Shown: positions 56,661-64,000 of the stretch, piece by piece
Layout of the letters: the number at the start of each line of letters is the position of its first letter
Numbering within the stretch: position 1 is the stretch's first letter
Origin: Cycas panzhihuaensis
Lineage: Eukaryota > Cycadophyta
Reading direction: 5' to 3'
Assembly: GCA_023213395.1 (NCBI GenBank)
Contig: CM041465.1
Coordinates: forward strand, 179,435,741 to 179,499,740
Length of the DNA: 64,000 nt
Program-made: the position numbers and the translations under genes
Notes under the pieces: model-generated
Database searches by the model: none
Told to the model about the DNA's origin: nothing
Seen by the model: only the letters and a program-made list of their open reading frames with translations

Positions 56661-59600
56661 CCAACAGCAAAAACCCACATAGAGAAAACTTCAGAGTTGA
56701 CCAACGGCTTGTTTGACTTCAAAATAGAGGTCAACGATAGACTCAATGACATCCCTACCAAATCTAACTTGGATAATATTAGGCAAGAGATTATCAGTCA
56801 ACTTTAGCAGTTGTTGCCACCTCAATGCCAAAGCATAGAAACTTTTAACTCAACAGGCAACCAACCTCTGCCTTTCCAAGGAAGCAATATAAGAGGGTCT
56901 CCATTAAGATAGCATTTTTTCCACCATAAAACCAATATTCCTACCTTTGATCCAGATGTGAATAGAGAGTGTACTCGAAGCTGGATTAACAAGTTAGAAT
57001 CCTACTTCACTCTTCACCTGATGTCAGAAGAGGACCAACTCTTATACGCTTCCATCCACTTAGATGGTTGAGCTCACCATTGGTTTAATTGGTGGAAGTG
57101 AGAATATCCTTCTCACCAAACATGGTCCCATTTCACTAGCTATTTCTTTGAACAATATGAAGACACATGAAGTCAATCTTTCTTTACATAACTCACTCAG
57201 CTTAAGCAGACCTCAACTATAGGGGCTTACATGGATGAATTTCATGCCTTATATAATTGTGCGCCACAAAGCCAAAACTTGGACAAACAAACCATGATTG
57301 ACATTTATGTGGCAAGACTCCAAGACCGTATTCAGATGAGATTAAAGGCAATGACAATCTACTCCCTTAAGGAAGCTTTCAAGTGGGCCTATATAGTAGA
57401 AGTTGAGTTTGTAGCCGACAAACCCTTAACTATTCGTCGAGATAACTCTTGGTCCTCATGCACTCGATAGTAAGACTTCCAATGATCTCAACCTCGATTT
57501 GATGATGCCTCTCGTCCTCAAGCTAACTTCACACGTCCTCAGCCCGAATAGGATGATTCCACCTGCCCATCTACTGATTGTTAGAATGATGACACATCCA
57601 CTAAAAGAGTCCAAATTTCTCAAGCTGAAGCACAACGCTGACTAGAGGCTAGCCTTTGTATACAGTGTGCAAAAAAGTGGACTTTCAAACATGGTCGCTT
57701 TTGTAAAGTACAACGTATGGTTTTCTCCATTGACTCCTCCCTCTACCCTGATGATCCCTCTGCCCCTCACTCTAACCATGAGACTGGTGATGAAACCCAT
57801 GATGAACCTACACTAGACCCCCACCTTGAAGTATCTATATCTGTTGTTACCACCTCTACCTGCGCTGAACCCCTAAGAGTTAGAGACATCCTCCATAAAA
57901 CTCTAATATCTATCTTGATTGATAGTGGCATGTCACTTGACTTCATCAATATTTCGATAGCCAAATAACACAACCTATATATTGTCCCAAAAACTGGCTT
58001 CACATGTTCTCTACCAGGGTACCAAAAACTCCATTGTGCAGGTGTTATTAAAAATCTCCAAGTCCAAATTAGCTCATACCTTTGGTGTCAGATTTTTATG
58101 CCTTATCAATAGGAGGATTCGATGTTATCTTAGGGATTCAATGGTTGCAAACAGTAGGGACCTATAGCATGAATAACTTGCCTACAAATCCATTCATTGC
58201 TTTCAAAGACCACATGGGTCGAAATCATAAAATTTTTGGAATGCAATCCCCCCAACTAAGTGGTCTCTCTCGGACGTATGAAATACCATCTTCAATCTCA
58301 CCTAGGTTATATAGTCTATCTTAATAATATTCAAATTCCCCCATAAATTCATCCATGCATCTAGGATGTCATTACCCAATATAAACAAGTATTTGCCTCT
58401 CTGCCTACCACTACAGCTCCTAACTGTGGTTTCTATCATACAATTGACCTCTAAGCTAACCATGACCCTATCAACCTTCGACCTTACCGTAACTCATACT
58501 TCCAAAAGAATGAAATTGAGAAACTCACAAATGAGCTCCTCAACATGGGCATAATCCAACCAAGTAAAAGCCCTTATGCATCCCCAATTATCTTAGTTAG
58601 GAAGAAGGATGGCTCCTTTCGCCTTTATGTTGACTATAGGGAATTAAATAAGATTACCATTAAAAATAAGTTTCCCACCCCTCGCATAGATGACATGTTG
58701 GACAAAATCCATGGCGTAACCATTTTTTCTAAGTTAGACCTTCAATCTAGGTACTACCAAATCCTAATTACCCCACAAGATTGCCATAAGATAACATTTC
58801 ACACACATCATGGCTATTTTAAGTTTTGTGCAATGCCCTTTGGCCTTTGCAATGCCTTGACAACTTTCCAAGCTCTCATGAATAAAATCTTTGGTCCCTA
58901 CCTTCGAAGGTTTGTCATAGTTTTCTTCGATGACATTCTTATTTATAGTGCCCGCTTAGATCACCATATCCAACACCTAGAAATTATTCTCCAAATATTA
59001 CAAAACCACCAACTCTATGCAAAACTATCTAAGTGTGAGTTTAGGCAATTAGAACTCAATTATTTGGGTCACATCATATCATTAGAAGGGGTACGCGTAG
59101 ACCCTGATAACATATTAGTCATCACAATGTGGCTTACACCTACCACTCTTACCTAACTATGATCATTCCTTGGGCTCATTAGTTTTTATCGACGCTTTGT
59201 GCATAATTATGCTGCTCTTTCTGCCCCATTGATCAACCTCCTTCACAAAGAGGCTTTCCAATGGTCTCTAAAAGTAGATGTTACCTTTTCTCACCTCAAG
59301 GTTATAATGACCTCCACTCCAGTCCTCATTACTCCTGATTTCAACCAACCCTTCCAACTTGAATGTGATGCTTCAGGGTTTGGTTTAGGCACAATCCTAA
59401 TATAAGACTCTTATCCCATTACATTTGAAAGCCAAAAATTAAAAGATCATGAGCTTCATCTCTCTATATATTAGAAAGAGATGAAGGCTATTCTCCATTT
59501 TATTGATAAATGGCAGAAATGTCTCTTAGGTTCTAAGTTCATTATTCTCACGGATCATCGTAGCCTCCATAATTTATTAACTTAGCCAGTCTTGTCTGAA

Positions 59601-61204
59601 GAACAAGCTAAGTGGATTCACTGATTACAAGTCTTTAACTTCTCAATAGCATATAAAAAAGATAAGGATAATATAGTGGAAGATGCTCTTTTACATATTC
59701 ACCCTAATGATAATGTTCCTAATCCAAGCCTCCATGGCATCAGCAATCCCCAACCACTTTGGCTTGATGAACTATGCATTGAAAATCAAGCCTAACTAGA
59801 CTATCCTAATTAGAGGAAAAATTTCGTTACCAATAAAGGTTGGTTAACATTTAACAATCACCTCCTCTACCACAATCGTATCTTTCTCCATCCCTCCTCT
59901 TCATTCATCCCTAAAATCCTAACAGAATACCACTCATCCCCCCTCAACGATCACTCTGGCTTTGATAAGACTTATCAACATATTCACGTAGATTTATTTT
60001 GGCCCCATATAAAGACCACCATATTAACCTTCGTATTAGAATGTGTCACCTTTCAATAAAATAAAGTAGAGACCAAACCTGTCCCTAGCCTTCTCTAACC
60101 ATTAAATATTCCTCAAGGCAAGTAGTAAGATATTGCCATGGACTTCATCACGGGCCATCTCCATCTGCCAGGTTTAACTCCATTTGGGTAGTCATTGATT
60201 GATTAACCAAGTACTCATACTTTCTTCTAGTGCACACCTCATATTCATCCTCCTGTCTCACTGACTTATATGTCTAATTCATATTTTACCTCCATGGCTT
60301 TCCATCATCTATCGTTTGTGACCGAGACCCTAAGTTTACTAGCTCCTTTTGGCAAGAACTCTTTAAGGCTGTTGGAACTTTATTTAACATGACTTCTGCC
60401 TCCCACCCACAAATAGATGGCCAATCTGAGGTTCTAAACAAAACTTTAGAAACTTATCTGCATTGCTTTACCTCAAAACACCAAGCTAAGTGGACCTCAT
60501 GGATTACCCTAGTTGAGTACTAGTATAACTCTTCCCATCATTCTACCATTGGTATGTCCCCTTTTTTGGCTCTTTATAGCTACCACCCACCTTCCCATCA
60601 TACTCTAGCCATAAACTTTCAAATAGATTCTTTGCAATAAAAGGTTCAAGAAATAGATCAAATCTTGCATGCCCTTCGATAGAATTTAGCCACCGCCCAA
60701 AATCGAATGAAGCAACTGGCAGACTGCCACTGATCTAATTGATCCTTTGATATTAGAGATCTAGTATACCTTCACCTCTAACCCTATAAGCAACAATCCC
60801 TTAAGTCACGTCAAGGCCATAAACTAAACCCCCGCTACTATGGCCCTTATAAGATCCTGCACAAAATCAGTGAAGTTACTTACACCCTTGAACTCCCCCC
60901 AAATACTAATATCCATAATGTTTTCCATGTGTCCTGCCTAAGAAAATACCTTGGCACTAGAGTTACACCCCACACAATATTACCCATCCTATCTGAAGAG
61001 CACACTCTCATAATTGTTCTTGATAAAATCCTTTCTAGTCGCTAGGGCTGCCTTCAAAATCACACTATTTTTGAACACTTGGTATAGTGGGTTGGTTGTG
61101 ATACAGATGAAGCTACATGGAAATCCAACGAGTTCGTCCAACAACATCATCATCTCCAATGTTGCGAGGACTCATCGTCTCAGAGGGGGGGACCTGTTAT
61201 ATAG
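56661..61204 (+). pseudogene. Chromo-2 gag-pol with chromodomain (decayed)
   Basis: Collinear with Chromo-1. Gag from about 56661 (start codon lost) with an unbroken stretch 57231-57470, CIQCAKKWTFKHGRFC as zinc region, and protease ILIDSGMSLDFI. The RT is at 58545-59156 with SPYASPIILVRKK, LDLQSRYYQI and VIVFFDDILIYS (FFDD 58923-58934). RNase H has CDASGFGLG and LTDHRSLHNL. The integrase has CDRDPKFTSSFWQELF and DGQSEVLNKTLETYL, so the Glu lost in Chromo-1 is kept here. The chromodomain tail (from about 61022) reads HTIFEHLV, a stop, then W and DTDEATWKSNEF. The frame passes through the polypurine tract to TAG 61202-61204, inside the 3' LTR. More stops than Chromo-1, in line with greater age. 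Confidence 0.92.
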
Positions 61205-61540
61205 CCCCACATTTCCTTAGCATTAGCGAGTGGGAGCCACCAGCAAGTAAGGATCAAGGTGTTTATTAAGATGTGTGTATGGTCTACTAAGTCATTTAAT
61301 AAGATGTAAGGCCACTAGGGCCACCAATAGAATCATAAGGATGAAGACCCTTACTTGTGTATTTAAGGGGTTAAATCACTTCTAATGTCGATGAGTATTA
61401 TATCTTGAAAAAGAAATTACTTGAGTACTCATTTTGGTGATTTACTATTTATAATTTGCTTGTATACTTGCGTTAATTTGGCTTAATTTTCTGCTAATTT
61501 TCACACCTATAAGTCTAGATTTTTGAGAAGGAACTGCGCA
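61195..61540 (+). repeat. Chromo-2 3' LTR (346 bp)
   Basis: TGTTATATAGCCCC ... GGAACTGCGCA, preceded by the polypurine tract AGAGGGGGGGACC (61182-61194). Confidence 0.95.
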
Positions 61541-61545
61541 AAGAG

Positions 61546-62099
61546 GGTATACCTTGGGTGGTCCCTAAAGAACATGGACCACAAGGAGAGGAAGATGCAA
61601 CGAGGGATGCCCTCATTATAGGTAAGGGAGTTGAACATGATAGACAAGGTAGTAAAAATATGGAAGAAGGAATCACTATACTTCGCAAGATGTTATCCAA
61701 CCACTTAGGATGTGATTGGAGGCTAGCAGCTTGGAAAAACTAGTTTAGGGCTTCCACAACATTTGTGGGAGGGATATCCTCCTGATCATACGAGGTTGAT
61801 AGATCCTCATATGAGGTGGACCCCATGGGGCAGTCCTCATGAGGATCGCCAACAGGGTGATGATATTCCAAGGGAGAGGATGCTTCCACCTCATGAGTGG
61901 AGAGGTGGTAGACTTGCAGGTGCTTGTGATCATCTAGGTAGAAGATAGGGTCTTCATCCTCTTGGGTAGGCCCTTCGAAAGAAGATGATGGGTGGTGGGA
62001 TTTGGAGACATAGGTATGACATGCCCAATCTGAAGGAAATCCTTCTATGGTTGAATTAGAATCCGATGATGGAAGAGGGTAGTAAGGGGAGTCTTCCAA
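61546..62099 (-). pseudogene. Tat-2 gag, N-terminal part
   Basis: ATG 62099 opens MEDSPYYPLPSSDSNSTIEG, aligned with the Tat-1 start at 19004. The 119-codon frame (to 61740) has FEGPTQEDEDPIFYLDD, matching FQGSAQGSKDPIYYLGD of Tat-1. It continues in a Ser/Pro-rich part (61700-61546) before Chromo-2 cuts it. This region is upstream of the recognisable Gag domain and has no motif I can name. Confidence 0.75.
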
Positions 62100-62284
62100 T
62101 GAAGGGGGAAGGCCTCATAAATGATGGGAGAATCATCATATATAAATTCCACCTAAAGATTAGAAGACGGAAAAAAAAGATGGTAAGATGCAAGCATTAG
62201 GGATGCCCTACAAATTGAGGAGAGCTACCAAAATGGAGGTAGTACTAATAGATTAGGGAGTAAGGATCAATCCCTTACTAATAA
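62100..62284 (-). other. Tat-2 5' untranslated stretch
   Basis: 185 bp between the primer site and the gag ATG. No feature seen beyond its alignment with 19005-19186 of Tat-1. Confidence 0.6.
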
Positions 62285-62304
62285 GTCCCCAGTACAGTTG
62301 CCAG
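62285..62304 (-). other. Tat-2 candidate primer-binding site
   Basis: Sense strand CTGGCAACTGTACTGGGGAC directly after the LTR end ...TGTGATTCCA. Better preserved than the Tat-1 site; same type. Confidence 0.65.
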
Positions 62305-64000
62305 TGGAATCACACCTCCAGGGGGAGGAGGGTCATTAGACTTGGGTGAGATTGAGACAACATGACTAATAGTGTTATGGCTATAGACCTACAAAATCAA
62401 GAGAAAGAGATCACCCTTAAAGGGCATCCATATGTCAAAACGCAGGTTCAAGGACCCGTAAATGTCACACAAACTTCCTTTTGGGTAATGTCTCATCAAT
62501 TGAGGGTAACAGGTGGAAAAGGGATCTCCTCGATTTCCTGAGTAACCTTAAAAGGGGCCCTCTCATTATGGATGGCCGAAGGAGGGAGGAAGAAAGGGAA
62601 AGAACACATCCTCGTATAAAAAGGTAATGGGTGAAATAAGCCTCAATAGGAAGGGAAGGAAACTTGCATCTGAACCTAGAGTGGCTTGTGGGGCAAGTGA
62701 ATAAAGAGAGGTTGGTTTAACAAACTAAGCGTAGAATAAAGGGTGGAACCAAAGAAGTCTTACTAGTAGTAAGGAGAAGTAACCTTAAGAGGAGGTACTC
62801 TCGAGATGCCACACCTAGGGAGGTTTTAGGTATGAAGGGTAGGCAAAGTATGTTATTCTTATATTTGCTTTTTTTGTGCGATAAGGAGGCATAGGATGGA
62901 AGTGTCATGTTTGTATTTGTAAGAAATAACTTTGAGAAAAAAATAATAATAATATGTTCTCTCTCTCTCTCTCTTCTCTAAATGTAGCCTCACTCTCTTT
63001 ATCTTTCATGTGTGAGGAAAATAAAGCAAGCAACTTGTTAAGGAGACAGAGAGTTCAAGGGAGAGATGCAAACCTACCGAATGATAGACATGGAAGAATC
63101 AAAATACACATGGGTGAATGCCCAACCCACTTTACCTAAACTCTAGTAGGAGTAAAAGTTTAGATAGAGAGGGAGAAACAAACAAGTGTATGAATGAAAG
63201 AAGAAGCATTTATTGGTATGAACTAACTAACCCCATTTACTATGCAATCTAAATGAACAAGCAGGAGTAAACCAATAGAAATGCAAAGTGCAACAACCTT
63301 TTCGTCTTTTGTTTGGGAGCACAAAAGAGAGGGGATGAAGGGAAAGGATAGGAAAGTGAGGGTAGAGGAAAGTACATGAAAACCTGGTAGTTGCAGTAGC
63401 GTCGCCCTTGCTTCTTCCATAATCCTAGCTCTTCTTCTTACCACAGGTGGTGTAGTAGAAAGGATGCCAGTAGAAAAGGGGGCTTCCTTACCTTCCCCTG
63501 AAACCAAAACAAAAGGAAATTGCAAGGAAAGGAAATGGAAATAATAGAATGATTTTACTTGCGATTTTAGAACGTCACAAAAGTGACTATTAAGCAAAAT
63601 GGGGAGTGTACCTGGGATGAAGATTCTCGCTTACTCCAAAAGCAAGAAGCTTGCACAAGTAAAGCTTGCCCTTTCCTAAGGGGCACCAAATGCATACGGG
63701 AGCAAGTATATACAAAGAAATATGGCTAGATGTGTGTATCCCCTTTGGAAGTGAAGGAGATAAAACAATAGACTCACAAGCATATATTAAATAGAAAAAA
63801 CATTTGATGTTAATACTATTCCTTATTTTTCATACATAATCAATTATATGATGTGGGAAAAGTGGGGTGAGAAGGAGAGAAGCAAGTAGCCTCAGAATGG
63901 CTAACCCTCCTAATCTAAAACACTCCACGTGTCACCCAAGCACCAAGCCAATGACTAGGGGGAATAAAACATCTCAGCAACAAGCACGAGATAAATTTCT
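62305..64000 (-). repeat. Tat-2 5' LTR (partial, 1696 bp in the window)
   Basis: Starts TGGAATCACACC like the Tat-1 LTR but then diverges strongly. Only islands such as TTTCCTGAGTAACCTTA (62536-62553), a (CT)n run (62959-62974) before CTCACTCTCTTTATC, CCTTTCCTAAGGGGC (63669 on) and ATGGCTAACCCTCC (63897 on) are shared, in the same order. It is therefore a different LTR subfamily on a similar body. A 124-codon minus-strand frame at 63223-63597 has no motif and no counterpart in the Tat-1 LTR. The other LTR end is beyond the window. Confidence 0.85.

Larger units (their letters stand above)
55030..61540 (+). mobile_element. Chromo-2: chromodomain Ty3/gypsy retrotransposon in Tat-2 gag
   Basis: 6511 bp, LTRs 346 bp each, perfect TSD AAGAG (55025-55029 and 61541-61545). 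Same family as Chromo-1 from primer site to chromodomain, but without the 62-bp LTR duplication. By eye the LTRs differ at about 36 of 346 positions (10%), so it is older than Chromo-1. Confidence 0.95.

Noticed and set aside
61014-61220. 68-codon plus-strand reading frame at the end of Chromo-2
   Set aside because: Out of frame with the chromodomain reading; the conserved frame is the one giving EHLV and DEATWKSNEF.

Overview
This is plant nuclear DNA, and essentially every base belongs to LTR retrotransposons. I found no host gene, no rRNA and no tRNA gene that I could support. The organism is most likely a seed plant with a large, repeat-rich genome. Ty1/copia, chromodomain-bearing Ty3/gypsy (chromovirus) and Tat-type Ty3/gypsy elements are stacked here. 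Old copies (LTR pairs roughly 4-12% apart by eye) are still structurally complete. I cannot name the species.

The window is one nested stack, four levels deep, resolved from LTR ends and 5-bp target-site duplications (TSDs). The base layer is a minus-strand Tat-like element, here called Tat-2. Its 5' LTR starts at 62305 and runs off the right edge; its 3' part runs off the left edge. Three elements landed in Tat-2: Tat-1 (4591-43699, same family, TSD GAGAT, inside the integrase region), Copia-C (46848-52156, minus strand) and Chromo-2 (55030-61540, plus strand, TSD AAGAG). The 5' LTR of Tat-1 was then hit twice, 44 bp apart, by Copia-A (20869-27182, plus, TSD AAATA) and Chromo-1 (27227-42171, plus). 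Chromo-1 in turn took Copia-B (28677-37239, minus, TSD AAAAT) just after its gag start codon. A small degenerate copia remnant (1266-2057) also sits in Tat-2.

All gag and pol genes are broken by stops, frameshifts and in several cases catalytic-residue changes, so each is annotated as a pseudogene with the domains that remain visible. The exception is an uninterrupted 140-residue RNase H reading frame at 8151-8573.

The most interesting biology is in the Tat-1/Tat-2 family. (a) The extra archaeal-like RNase H, which in known Tat elements lies between RT-RH and integrase, is absent from that place in both copies. A four-acid RNase H instead lies downstream of integrase, next to the 3' LTR. (b) Between integrase and that RNase H, on the opposite strand, both copies carry a gene-like unit: a TATA box, a long conserved coding region with Gly/Pro decapeptide repeats and a charged heptad-like tail, and a short intron whose phase is the same in both copies. 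Sense pol and this antisense unit converge tail to tail.
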